64,000 bases of DNA from Pseudomonadales bacterium. GTDB lineage: Bacteria; Pseudomonadota; Gammaproteobacteria; Pseudomonadales; Azotimanducaceae. Numbering within the stretch: position 1 is the stretch's first letter; each line of letters opens with the position of its first letter. The position numbers were made by a program, and so were the translations under genes. This document shows, in pieces, positions 1-7,210 of this stretch. The stretch covers positions 1-64,000 of the forward strand of contig WTGV01000059.1 in assembly GCA_011525295.1 (NCBI GenBank), given 5' to 3'. The notes under the pieces are model-generated. The model was not told the origin of the DNA. It did not search any database and saw only the letters and a program-made list of their open reading frames with translations.

Positions 1-1
1 C

Positions 2-316
2 CTCCTCTTAAAAAAGAAAATTAAATTATGTCCACTAACTAGTGCACACTCCACTGAACGGCTTGAAGCTGATTTAAATACCGATTTAATTACAGCAAAA
101 AATAAATTTAAATCGAGCGAGGACGAAAAAGAACCGCTGCCTTCGCGGTATCAGCGACGCGGGGTGTCACCTCGACAGCTTTTGGCTGCGAAATTCGAAG
201 GGGATCTAGACGATGCCCTACATGAATCTGAGGCTGGAGAAGAGGAAGAACTAGAAAATGAAGGGATGGAAGATTCCGGTCATTTTCTCAACGAACCACA
301 GAATTTTGCATTATGA
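2..316 (+). CDS. C-terminal part of an unknown protein, cut by window start
   Basis: A reading frame is open from base 2 to the TGA at 314-316 (104 codons) without an internal stop, so this is probably the end of a gene that starts before the window. The visible part is hydrophilic: a Lys-rich beginning, a middle with SPRQLLAAKFEGDLDDAL, and a Glu/Asp-rich tail that ends in FAL. I recognise no family. Its stop overlaps the ATG of the next short frame (ATGA), which hints at translational coupling. The reading depends on frame openness only, so confidence is moderate. Confidence 0.45.
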   Translation, partial: LLLKKKIKLCPLTSAHSTERLEADLNTDLITAKNKFKSSEDEKEPLPSRYQRRGVSPRQLLAAKFEGDLDDALHESEAGEEEELENEGMEDSGHFLNEPQNFAL

Positions 317-495
317 AAATTGAATACCCAGAAGATTTAATGGTCCCACTATATGTGTTCTCGGTGACAATCCTGCCGGTACTTTTACTCCTTGTCAGTA
401 TTCTTGTTTATGGCGGATCGGCTTGCGAACCAGTAAGTGATAATACCAGTAGCGACGGGCAGTACAACCAAGAAGAAATCCTTAGCGACGGTTAA
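313..495 (+). CDS. possible small one-helix membrane protein
   Basis: Sixty codons that start in an ATGA overlap with the preceding frame. Residues about 10-33 form one hydrophobic segment (VPLYVFSVTILPVLLLLVSI) followed by a polar tail. The last 37 codons lie opposite the end of the minus-strand gene at 385-663, which is the better supported of the two, and no good ribosome site is visible. It may be real and coupled to the upstream gene, or a chance frame. Confidence 0.3.
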   Translation: MKIEYPEDLMVPLYVFSVTILPVLLLLVSILVYGGSACEPVSDNTSSDGQYNQEEILSDG

Positions 496-663
496 TGCGT
501 TATCGTCAATAGCTGGAATCCAAATACTAGCGACACACAATAAGCCCAAAAAGGTACCAACACCGAATACATATCCAGTTGCGATGTAGGTTACATACAC
601 CCGTACTTTGCTCTTGCGGACTTCTTTCTCCAGCTCTAAATCTTTGCGTTCGTCTTCAGTCAT
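385..663 (-). CDS. small two-helix inner-membrane protein, unknown
   Basis: Ninety-two residues: a charged N-terminus (MTEDERKDLELEKEVRKSK), hydrophobic segments at roughly 25-50 and 60-80, and a short basic/acidic tail. A GAGAGGGAGC ribosome site lies about 14 bases before the ATG. It is the third gene of an apparent minus-strand operon (1908-1540, 1484-705, 663-385) with gaps of about 55 and 41 bases. The family is not recognised. The arrangement of two membrane proteins around a secreted one suggests a common envelope role, which is inference. Confidence 0.6.
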   Translation of the reverse strand: MTEDERKDLELEKEVRKSKVRVYVTYIATGYVFGVGTFLGLLCVASIWIPAIDDNALTVAKDFFLVVLPVATGIITYWFASRSAINKNTDKE

Positions 664-704
664 GGTTCTTAAATTCAGCTCCCTCTCGACACGAATGATG
701 TATC

Positions 705-1484
705 TTAATCGTCGGTCGTTTCTTCGGCGCTATCTTCGTCCGAGTCAACTACGCTATGTTCGCACAGTTCTGTCGCCCATGCCCATTTACGCTCAAACAC
801 ATGGGAAATCGTGCCTTTCATATATGTCTCGCCATCTTTGTCCCGCGCAAGTTCTGAATCTAACTCATGGGGTAAGTCAACCTTCAAATTGAAATATTTA
901 TCGTCAAACTTCACGCGAACACGCATCTCAGAACTCTGAAGCATTCCCTCGAGAATCTGCTTTACTTTGGTACTATATATCAGTCTAGTACCTACCAAGG
1001 TTTCTTCTTCGGTAAACTCGATATGTTGCCTATCTACCTTTAAATCAAGAATCTTTAAGTCGTCCAACGGATCACTTTTTCTGATGAAACGTCCATCACG
1101 GGTAATAGTCTTAAAACGTTTAAAGTTGAAAGATAGCGTCGTGTTTCGCAGTTGCTGTTCTGTTAGATCAGTTGTAGGTACCACCACATTTATCAACGTA
1201 TAGCAAGGTATATCTTCCGTGGTTTGAACCCTAGCGATACTGAACAGTGTTGACTGTGAGAAGTCATAGGATGTTGACCCCTCTGGCCAGTTGATCCCAG
1301 CAATTTCTGGGGCTACGTAATATGTGAGCACACGAAAATACTCAGTATCATCAAATGGATCTAGTTGAGACAATCGAACCCATTTGAACGGCTCATCCTT
1401 ATCAATCGGCCGCACTTCAATATTTTCTTGGGCGACTAACGCTATCGTCAGAACAAGACAGACACAAAAAAGAGTGTTTCTCAC
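705..1484 (-). CDS. secreted protein of unknown function
   Basis: 259 residues from a GTG start. Residues 1-19 look like a signal peptide (hydrophobic CVCLVLTIALV, then AQ), so the product should be periplasmic or outer-membrane associated. The mature part is mixed alpha/beta in appearance with alternating hydrophobic strands, for example MRVRVKFDDKYFNLKVDL near residue 195, and ends in an acidic tail rich in Asp/Glu/Thr. No catalytic motif or lipobox is seen. It lies between two small membrane-protein genes on the same strand and is probably cotranscribed with them. Confidence 0.6.
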   Translation of the reverse strand: MRNTLFCVCLVLTIALVAQENIEVRPIDKDEPFKWVRLSQLDPFDDTEYFRVLTYYVAPEIAGINWPEGSTSYDFSQSTLFSIARVQTTEDIPCYTLINVVVPTTDLTEQQLRNTTLSFNFKRFKTITRDGRFIRKSDPLDDLKILDLKVDRQHIEFTEEETLVGTRLIYSTKVKQILEGMLQSSEMRVRVKFDDKYFNLKVDLPHELDSELARDKDGETYMKGTISHVFERKWAWATELCEHSVVDSDEDSAEETTDD

Positions 1485-1539
1485 CGTAGCATACCGGGTT
1501 TAAACTAGAAAATCCGCTATGTCAGCGGATGCTTGTATT

Positions 1540-1908
1540 TTATTCGTCCGCGCTGTCAAACGGATTTTGAGCCCAATCGGTTGATTTGGTTTTTGGTGCC
1601 AGTTCACGACCATAACGAGAGATTTGTGAATACGTGAAGTACAGGCCAATAACGATACATATGGTATTAACTAACGGATCGTCAAACCAGTGTTGATAAA
1701 TCTCCGCCTCAGTCATGAATTGAATATAGGGAAGCCACTCCGTAACTTGCTCTCGTCCCACGTTTTCATAAATCCATACGCCCCCAAAGTACGCTAAGAT
1801 TCGGAACCACCAATACGAACCGATACCCCAGATCGCTGTTGTAACGTAATGCTTGAGCTTCATTGCCTTTAGCGTGTCGAACAAGCTTAATTGTTCTTCC
1901 TTTGCCAT
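1540..1908 (-). CDS. small membrane protein, first gene of a three-gene operon
   Basis: The frame could start at 1941, but the ATG at 1908 is preceded by AGAGGTG at a good distance and gives MAKEEQLSLFDTLKAMKLKH, so I place the start there (122 residues). Two hydrophobic segments are visible, around 25-50 (aromatic rich, GSYWWFRILAYFGG) and 75-98 (LVNTICIVIGLYFTY). The C-terminus is soluble and ends in acidic residues. The family is not recognised. It is followed by the secreted 259-residue gene and the 92-residue membrane gene on the same strand. Confidence 0.6.
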   Translation of the reverse strand: MAKEEQLSLFDTLKAMKLKHYVTTAIWGIGSYWWFRILAYFGGVWIYENVGREQVTEWLPYIQFMTEAEIYQHWFDDPLVNTICIVIGLYFTYSQISRYGRELAPKTKSTDWAQNPFDSADE

Positions 1909-2200
1909 TACGCACCTCTTTTCGCATTCAGTTACCGGCACGCATAAGGTGCCGGGCCGTTTGCGAAAACTATTACTCTGTAATGGATTTTTCCTGCCGT
2001 TTCACCAAGCAGGCTATGTTATTGGACAGGTGACCCGACCAAGAGACAGAGTTCTAGTTATCGCCCGATTGATTATGCACAGGCAGGACAAAGAGAGAGT
2101 TTGAATACTACTAATCCAATGACGGCTGCGCGTATGTAATATTGTCAATGCACCGAAGCTTCGTGAAGCTAGCGTCAAAAGGAGGTGATGTGGAATAGAT

Positions 2201-2293
2201 GTGCTTAAGAAAACTCTAGATCAAATTCGACACGATCAGGAAAAAACGAGAAAAGCTCTGGAAGAATCGTTTAAAGTAAGCCTTCCAACATGA
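2201..2293 (+). CDS. possible 30-residue helical peptide
   Basis: A GTG-started frame of 30 codons, too short for usual gene finding. An unusually complete Shine-Dalgarno match, AAGGAGGTGAT, lies at 2179-2189, about 11 bases before the GTG. The product would be highly charged and helical (KKTLDQIRHDQEKTRKALEE). Its TGA is the first base triplet of a perfect 17-bp hairpin at 2291-2330. The strong ribosome site plus a hairpin at the stop argue for a real small gene, but there is no homology support. An ATG at 2188 gives only six residues. Confidence 0.35.
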   Translation: MLKKTLDQIRHDQEKTRKALEESFKVSLPT

Positions 2294-2330
2294 CTCTGCC
2301 CTAGACCAGATTTGGTCTAGGGCAGAGTCA
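2291..2330 (+). terminator. perfect 17-bp hairpin overlapping a stop codon
   Basis: TGACTCTGCCCTAGACC at 2291-2307 and its exact complement at 2314-2330 with a six-base loop AGATTT. The stem begins on the stop codon of the 30-residue frame. There is no T-run after it, so it is a terminator-like or mRNA-protecting hairpin rather than a classic intrinsic terminator. Confidence 0.5.
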
Positions 2331-2396
2331 GAATCCGGTACAGTTTCTGCGAAACGCTAGCTCAGATCTGTGCTAACTTTACGAACTTTTGGAATC

Positions 2397-2723
2397 TTAT
2401 TTTGAAATCCCCTGAGTCAGAGTTGCGGCCAAAGCTCCAACTGACGCAGATGCCAAAGTGAGTAACGCGGTATCAACTTCGGTACTTTCACATGCACCTG
2501 AAGTCCATAACAATACGTAAGCAACGACTGCAATCACTATAGTTAAAAAGAGAAACCATATGATTGCAAGATAGAATCTTGGATCTCTACTCGGATGAAG
2601 TATTCTTTTCCGTGGAGGTCTTTTCCTCAAGAATCCGGTTCCAAATATCATCCGCCTCGGACTTTCGTGCTGAAGGGAATCTGAAATACTCAACTTCGTG
2701 TCCCCATGCTTTTCTTCTGCCAT
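2397..2723 (-). CDS. small two-helix membrane protein, unknown
   Basis: 108 residues. The N-terminal 45 are polar and then very basic (FLRKRPPRKRILHPSRDPR), typical of a cytoplasmic stretch before a first membrane segment at about 50-73 (LAIIWFLFLTIVIAVVAYVLL); a second, weaker hydrophobic segment covers about 84-103 (ALLTLASASVGALAATL). Ribosome-site match is weak. No family is recognised. It is divergent from the broken channel gene that follows and stands alone on its strand. Confidence 0.5.
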   Translation of the reverse strand: MAEEKHGDTKLSISDSLQHESPRRMIFGTGFLRKRPPRKRILHPSRDPRFYLAIIWFLFLTIVIAVVAYVLLWTSGACESTEVDTALLTLASASVGALAATLTQGISK

Positions 2724-2799
2724 TAAATCAGACCAAGAGTTGTCCGGTGACTAGTTCAATTTTGTCAGAACAGCACTACCGAGGGCGACGAGCTCAACG

Positions 2800-3249
2800 A
2801 GGTTCTTACTTCTTACCGAAAATATATCCAGTGGTCAACATTACCAAGCTTAACGCTCCTAACGCAATCTCCATATTATCGGTATTAATCCACACCGCTA
2901 CGATACTGATCATTTTGGTCGCTCACATGGTTGAGATTCAAGTCTACATGTTGAGCTACAGCTTGCTGGGTCTCTTAGTTGATTCGGTTGTATTGCTGAT
3001 ACCAGTGGTGAGTGCGTACAAAATTGGTTCGACCTCACCTATTACTCGGCCGCAGTTTATACGACGCTCGGGTTCGGCGACCTAGTTCCGATCGGTCCGA
3101 TGCGAATTCTCACTGGAATTGAGTCGGTTGTAGGTTTAGCGTTGATCGCTTGGAGCGCATCGTATACCTTTTTACGGTACAGTGAACCGATGCAATCAAA
3201 CATTCAGCGGGCAGAGACGGAAACCTTACAACATTACGTAAACTTGTAA
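2800..3249 (+). pseudogene. broken two-helix potassium-channel gene (pore domain)
   Basis: The 3' part (frame open 2983-3246, stop TAA 3247-3249) encodes a clear potassium-channel pore: NWFDLTYYSAAVYTTLGFGD (selectivity filter TLGFGD) followed by the inner helix GLALIAWSASYTFL. The matching first helix with the HxxEI signature (HMVEIQVYMLSYSLLG) lies upstream in a different frame, open through 3085. The two reading frames cannot be joined without a one-base slip. The first part also seems to lack the loop that normally separates the outer helices, and no good start is present. I read it as a decayed ion-channel gene; a sequencing error or frameshifting is possible. Confidence 0.6.
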
Positions 3250-3276
3250 CACCGGGCGACTTCGTACCCGGTGTTA
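3247..3276 (+). terminator. 10-bp hairpin overlapping the channel stop codon
   Basis: TAACACCGGG at 3247-3256 pairs perfectly with CCCGGTGTTA at 3267-3276, loop of ten bases. The stem includes the TAA of the channel remnant. No T-run follows. It has the same placement as the hairpin at 2291. Confidence 0.45.
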
Positions 3277-3355
3277 CGTTAGAGCCGTTGCAGCGGCCCT
3301 AGATATGTGCTGGCAAATCCAGCGAGTTAGCAACGCCACTTTAGAGGATGTTAAA

Positions 3356-3607
3356 ATGCGCGAAAACTTCACAGATTTAAAACAAATATTCACACAACTG
3401 ATTCAACAAATACAAGGTGTATCCGAGTATCGATCAATTAAAGATTATCCTCCCGCTTCTCCAGTTCAACAAGACGCATCGGATCAAGCGATGAATTCCA
3501 TTGAGCGCGGAATGTGGCAATATTGGGAACAAGCGGCGCGAACGCGCTCATTGTCCCAAGCAGAACGTTCTTGCTTAGAAACGCTCCGTAATCGGTTTAG
3601 TAACTAA
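3356..3607 (+). CDS. small soluble protein, unknown
   Basis: The frame extends back to 3305, but the ATG at 3356 has GAGG eight to nine bases upstream and gives an 83-residue product (MRENFTDLKQIFTQLIQQIQ). It is hydrophilic and largely helical, with a Trp/Tyr-containing centre (GMWQYWEQAARTRSLSQAER) and no signal or membrane segment. The family is not recognised. It stands between the channel remnant and a convergent minus-strand pair. Confidence 0.5.
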   Translation: MRENFTDLKQIFTQLIQQIQGVSEYRSIKDYPPASPVQQDASDQAMNSIERGMWQYWEQAARTRSLSQAERSCLETLRNRFSN

Positions 3608-3647
3608 TTACTTCCTTTTCGGTTTTTCTGATCCGATTTAGCCGGTT

Positions 3648-4085
3648 CTAAGAAACCGACACTAACCACTTTCTGGGTTTATCCGGTTCTACCTCCCCAG
3701 TTGCGATCTTTGCGACTCGTACCACCTGCTGGATATCATCGAGTGGTTCTGGTTTGGGTTTTGATTTTTTGTCGGCGATGCAATACCCATACTCATTCAC
3801 CACTTTTTCAATCTTTTTGATTAATTCGGCGGTGAGTGCTTGACCGCTAAACTCGTCTAACTCAGGGGTCAAAGACATGAATGTGGGAAATTTTGATCCA
3901 GCAAGATGAGTACCCATTCCAATTTTTCTACCGTTATTGGTAAGTACATCACATCGTCCGTTTTCGCCGTGATCTATAAAGACACGCACTCTCTTGGTAG
4001 AACGAAATGCAACGTAAGCAATGACAGCAGTAGCTGAAGTTGCAATAGCAGTTAGCGTAGATGTTATGACACTAACAGTTAGCAT
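3648..4085 (-). CDS. membrane-anchored small protein with KIATG motif
   Basis: 145 residues with one N-terminal hydrophobic anchor (residues about 2-27, SVITSTLTAIATSATAVIAY) and a cytoplasmic-looking soluble part. Near the C-terminus it carries VVRVAKIATGEVEP, which resembles VMKMATGLAEEE in the 57-residue product encoded directly upstream. GAGGGAGA precedes the ATG. It is probably the second gene of a two-gene unit (4280-4107, 4085-3648; gap 21 bases). The family is not recognised; the shared motif suggests the two products are related or bind the same partner, which is inference. Confidence 0.6.
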   Translation of the reverse strand: MLTVSVITSTLTAIATSATAVIAYVAFRSTKRVRVFIDHGENGRCDVLTNNGRKIGMGTHLAGSKFPTFMSLTPELDEFSGQALTAELIKKIEKVVNEYGYCIADKKSKPKPEPLDDIQQVVRVAKIATGEVEPDKPRKWLVSVS

Positions 4086-4106
4086 TGTCTCCCTCGGTTC
4101 TGTGGT

Positions 4107-4280
4107 TTACTCGTCCTTTTCCTTAGGCTTCTCTTTCGGCGTGTCTTCCACGTACTCTTCTTCGGCGAGACCAGTTGCCATCTTCATGACATGAATTGCG
4201 TTAGCCACTTCACAGGCTGGACGTTTCTCTCCCTTCGGTCCGATTACGTAGGATTCCTCGGGCACTTCTTCTTTCTTCAC
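4107..4280 (-). CDS. 57-residue acidic/basic protein with KMATG motif, GTG start
   Basis: A GTG-started frame with GGAG about ten bases upstream encodes 57 residues: VKKEEVPEESYVIGPKGEKR at the start, then CEVANAIHVMKMATGLAEEE, then a Lys/Glu-rich tail ending in EKDE. Composition and the continuous hydrophilic pattern look like a real protein. It precedes the 145-residue membrane-anchored gene by 21 bases and shares an xxK(I/M)ATGxxE motif with it. The family is not recognised. An 11-bp inverted repeat at 4322-4350 sits in its upstream region. Confidence 0.55.
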   Translation of the reverse strand: MKKEEVPEESYVIGPKGEKRPACEVANAIHVMKMATGLAEEEYVEDTPKEKPKEKDE

Positions 4281-4321
4281 AGTAATTAAACTCCGTTTAG
4301 GTGGATAAAATTATATGTGAA

Positions 4322-4350
4322 TTATTTACAACTATCAAGGTTGTAAATAA
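4322..4350. promoter_or_regulatory. perfect 11-bp inverted repeat upstream of two divergent units
   Basis: TTATTTACAAC at 4322-4332 and GTTGTAAATAA at 4340-4350, seven bases apart. It is AT-rich and lies 42 bases upstream of the GTG of the minus-strand gene and just before the truncated methyltransferase. A dimeric repressor operator is the simplest reading; a terminator is less likely because nothing transcribes into it on the plus strand nearby. Confidence 0.35.
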
Positions 4351-4364
4351 GAAGAGAATGTTAA

Positions 4365-5723
4365 ACTAGATCACTACTCGGAAATCCGCCTTTCAGTGGC
4401 GCGAAATTTCAATCAAAATTACAACGAGCCCAAGTTCGGCGCGTCGCTGAACTTGGCGGGAGCGGAGGTACGCTAGACTTTGTGAGTGCCTGGTTTATAA
4501 AAGGAGGCGAATATATTAAATCAGGTAAAGCTCGTATTGGATTCGTAGCCACAAATTCTATTACACAAGGTGAACAAGTCGCTCAACTCTGGCCGATACT
4601 GTTCAATCGGTGTGGACTCGAACTGGCGTTTGCACACCGTACATTTGCATGGGGATCAGATGTTCGGGGTAAAGCTCATGTACATGTGGTGATAATCGGG
4701 CTGGACCGAGGGGACAACGCGAGAACTAAAGCTCGCTTATTTAGCTATACCGACCTCGATAGAGACCCTGAAGAGAGCGCGCATTCATCCCTATCACCGT
4801 ACCTTATAGACGCGAGCAATCTAGTAGATCGGCACCTGACCGTCGAAGAGGAGAATGTTCCTTTGAATCACATGCGACAACTGTCATTTGGTACCCAACC
4901 ACTCGAAAACGGAAATCTCACTTTTAATTCTAAAGAAAGAGAACTGTTTGTTAGAAGGGAACCTCTCTCCGCACCGTATTTTCGACCTTTCATTGGTGCA
5001 AAAGAGCTTCTAAGAAACCAAAAGCGTTGGATTCTCCACACCGAGGACATTGCTCCCGTTCAACTCCAAAAAATGCCGCTCGTGCGCGAAAGATTGAAAG
5101 CGGTAAAGACCTTTCGGGGTAATAGCTCACGACAAACTACCAAAAAACTTGCGGACTTTCCTACTCGGTACGGAGTTACAGAAGTACCGACAGAGCCTTT
5201 CCTCACGATACCTAGGGTAAGTTCAGAGAGACGAGAATATGTTCCAATAGGCTGGCTCAAACCGCCGGCGATTCCCAGCGAAGCTACGCTGATTCTTCGA
5301 GGTGCGACGCTGAGAGAGTTTGGAATTCTAACATCGGCAATGCATATGGCTTGGCTTCGACAAATCGGAGGTAGATTAGAGAGTCGGTATCGTTACTCTT
5401 TAGGACTAGTCTACAACACTTTTCCGATCCCGCCCGGATTTGCTAGTGGCCAAGGGGATTTTTCGAGTATCGAAGAATTAGCTCAAGAGGTTCTTGATGC
5501 ACGTGCCGTTCATACTGACGCGACACTTACTGATTTGTATGATCCTATTGTCATGCCGACAAATCTACGAAAAGCACATCATGCACTAGACCGCGCAGTT
5601 GATCGCCTTTACCGTTCGAAGCGATTCGACTCGGAACGAGAGCGATTGGAGTATCTCTTCAAACTTTATGAAGAAATGCTAAGACCCCTAGGCAAGAATA
5701 GTAAAACGAAACCACGAAAATAG
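4365..5723 (+). pseudogene. C-terminal half of an MmeI/YeeA-like adenine DNA methyltransferase
   Basis: The frame is open from 4365 (after TAA at 4362-4364). It starts a few residues before LLGNPPFSGAKF, which holds the NPPF catalytic motif (motif IV) of N6-adenine methyltransferases, and continues as LDFVSAWFIKGGEYI, FVATNSITQGEQV, FAHRTFAW, FRPFIGAKELL, PRVSSERREYVPIG, GILTSAMHMAWLR and SRYRYSLGLVYNTFP. These follow in order the second half of the large class I DNA methyltransferases related to MmeI. Those proteins are usually about 900 residues; here the SAM-binding motif I half is absent. A GTG at 4482 could start a 413-residue product, but without motif I it should be inactive. It looks like a relic of a larger restriction or defence gene. 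Confidence 0.75.
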
Positions 5724-5724
5724 C

Positions 5725-5949
5725 ACTTGTGGTCATACAGATCCAAAAGTTCCTAGACATGACCAAATTGATCTGAGAAACGATTCATATCAAGTTCGAT
5801 TTAACAAGGATTTGACTGTGCTTCTTCCGAACACAGAGTACAGCTTCAGTCATTCGTTCGGCAATGAGGTAACGAGATTCTTACTCAGACGTGGATTCGG
5901 TCCCTTTCCTATCGAGACTCACACCGTTTCATGCCTTATTTGCTTCTAG
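5725..5949 (+). other. open frame after the methyltransferase, possible gene remnant
   Basis: Shifted one base from the preceding gene, a 74-codon stretch is free of stops and reads like protein (for example RNDSYQVRFNKDLTVLLPN and GNEVTRFLLRRGFGPFP). It has no convincing start and no recognised family. It may be the remnant of a gene that once followed the methyltransferase. Bases 5950-6049 show nothing else. Confidence 0.2.
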
Positions 5950-6049
5950 ACCGTTACTAACAATTCGTAAATTCTTGAATTAGTGATTTTTGTCCTTATT
6001 TATTGTAAATGAGATCCAATAGACTAGAGAATTATCTGGAGATAAAAGC

Positions 6050-6544
6050 TTGGGATACAGGATTGGAATGGCTGTGACAAAGTTTAATTACGACGACCCC
6101 ACATATCTATTGGCTCGAAAACAAGCGTTTGAACGTTCCAAAGGGGTTTGCCAACATTGCGGCTTATTTCTCGCGGTCGAAGCGCATCATTGGGCTGTCG
6201 ACTATCCGCGACCCGAGAAAACAAAGGCTGATGATTTGGTAGCTCTTTGCCAGAGTTGCCACGGCAACGCCACCACAAAACGTAGGTTTATACGTTCAGG
6301 AGGCGTGGCGTGGCAGTACGACGAAATAACAAACAATAGCATAAAGGAGTATTTTCAATGCAATCCTTCAAAATTGAAATCGACGGAATCTCTCCACTCA
6401 TCATGCACAACGGGTCGGGAATCGACCCACTTCTCCCTCAAAACCTCGAGGCGAAAGAAATCACCAGCAAGAGAGGTTCAAATCGAACTGCTGCAGACGA
6501 GGCTCGCCTCAAACAATTGGAGACGGCGAAATCACTCTGGCTAA
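6050..6544 (+). CDS. HNH endonuclease-like protein
   Basis: Residues 20-85 show an HNH nuclease pattern: RSKGVCQHCG (CxxC), VEAHHWAVDYP (the HH of the core), DDLVALCQSCHG (second CxxCH). The start is TTG at 6050 with GGAGA upstream, or ATG at 6068. The final 62 codons overlap the next gene (6358 on) in another frame and look like low-complexity Ser/Arg-rich shadow sequence, so the normal stop may have been lost. Small HNH proteins of this kind are common in phages and mobile elements, cutting or nicking DNA. Product length 158-164 residues. Confidence 0.6.
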   Translation: MGYRIGMAVTKFNYDDPTYLLARKQAFERSKGVCQHCGLFLAVEAHHWAVDYPRPEKTKADDLVALCQSCHGNATTKRRFIRSGGVAWQYDEITNNSIKEYFQCNPSKLKSTESLHSSCTTGRESTHFSLKTSRRKKSPAREVQIELLQTRLASNNWRRRNHSG

Positions 6545-6966
6545 ACGAAAGAGGTCGTCCGACAATTCCAACGTCTGCTCTTAGGGCGTGTATCGAAGGA
6601 GGAGCGAAAAAACTCAAACAAGGTCCAATGGTGCGCGAGGGGCTCATTGTCCTAGAATCTACGTTTTTTTATGACGAGGAAAAATATGGTACGACTTTGG
6701 AGGATCTACAAACGAAGTGTCAGTTTACTGTTCCCGTAGTAGTGCAGCGATCTCGAATACTGCGAACGCGCGCAAAGTTTGATGAACCATGGTATTGCGA
6801 GTTTTTTGTGGAAACAGACGAGGAATTGGTGTCACTCGAATACTTAGAGATTTGGTTGGACATTGCGGGGCGCAGACTTGGATTAGGCGATTGGCGACCT
6901 CAAAAAAGCGGAATGTATGGACGATTCGAAACTCGTACGATTGATGTAGTAAAAAACGACTCCTGA
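6358..6966 (+). CDS. phage-type protein of unknown function
   Basis: 202 residues beginning MQSFKIEIDGISPLIMHNGS, with an excellent AAAGGAG site eight to nine bases before the ATG. It contains GSNRTAADEARLKQLE, RPTIPTSALRACIEGGAKKL, KQGPMVREGLIV, VPVVVQRSRILRTRAKFDEP and a C-terminal GRRLGLGDWRPQKSGMYGRF. I recall this pattern from uncharacterised phage and prophage proteins, but I cannot assign a named family or an activity. Its place next to an HNH gene and directly before a G-rich repeat supports a prophage remnant. No membrane segments. Confidence 0.65.
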   Translation: MQSFKIEIDGISPLIMHNGSGIDPLLPQNLEAKEITSKRGSNRTAADEARLKQLETAKSLWLNERGRPTIPTSALRACIEGGAKKLKQGPMVREGLIVLESTFFYDEEKYGTTLEDLQTKCQFTVPVVVQRSRILRTRAKFDEPWYCEFFVETDEELVSLEYLEIWLDIAGRRLGLGDWRPQKSGMYGRFETRTIDVVKNDS

Positions 6967-7019
6967 TCGTCTATATCATGGGGGGACACAGTGCTTGAAG
7001 CGTTGCGACAAAGAGTTCC

Positions 7020-7210
7020 CCGTTTTGGATAAGTGTGGTAATGCATGGTGGAGTAAGGTTAAATATGGTTGTGCGACCGCGATGCAACGCGAGGAATGGA
7101 CGACGAGGTTGGGCGAAGTTAACACCGCATGGCGAGGCGATGCTAGGCGGGGCTGTGTCTGGTTAGGCATGGTTAGGTACGGCGAGGTAATGCATGGCAA
7201 GGATTTTTCG
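7020..7210 (+). repeat. G-rich degenerate repeat (GGCAATGC/AGGTATGG-like units)
   Basis: Short imperfect units such as ATGCATGG, GGTTAGGCATGG, GGCGAGGC and GGTTAGGTACGGCGAGG recur with strong G over C bias on the plus strand. Both strands translate into low-complexity frames (Trp/Arg/Gly rich one way, Pro/His/Ser rich the other), so I do not call a gene here. I have seen similar G-skewed runs beside phage genes; a role in recombination or packaging would be a guess. Confidence 0.45.

Noticed and set aside
2564-2780. beginning of a 173-codon plus frame
   Set aside because: This part is antisense to the 108-residue membrane gene; only the later portion, with the channel helix, is meaningful.
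2940-3100. programmed frameshifting in the channel gene
   Set aside because: No slippery heptamer or downstream pseudoknot is apparent; decay or error is simpler.
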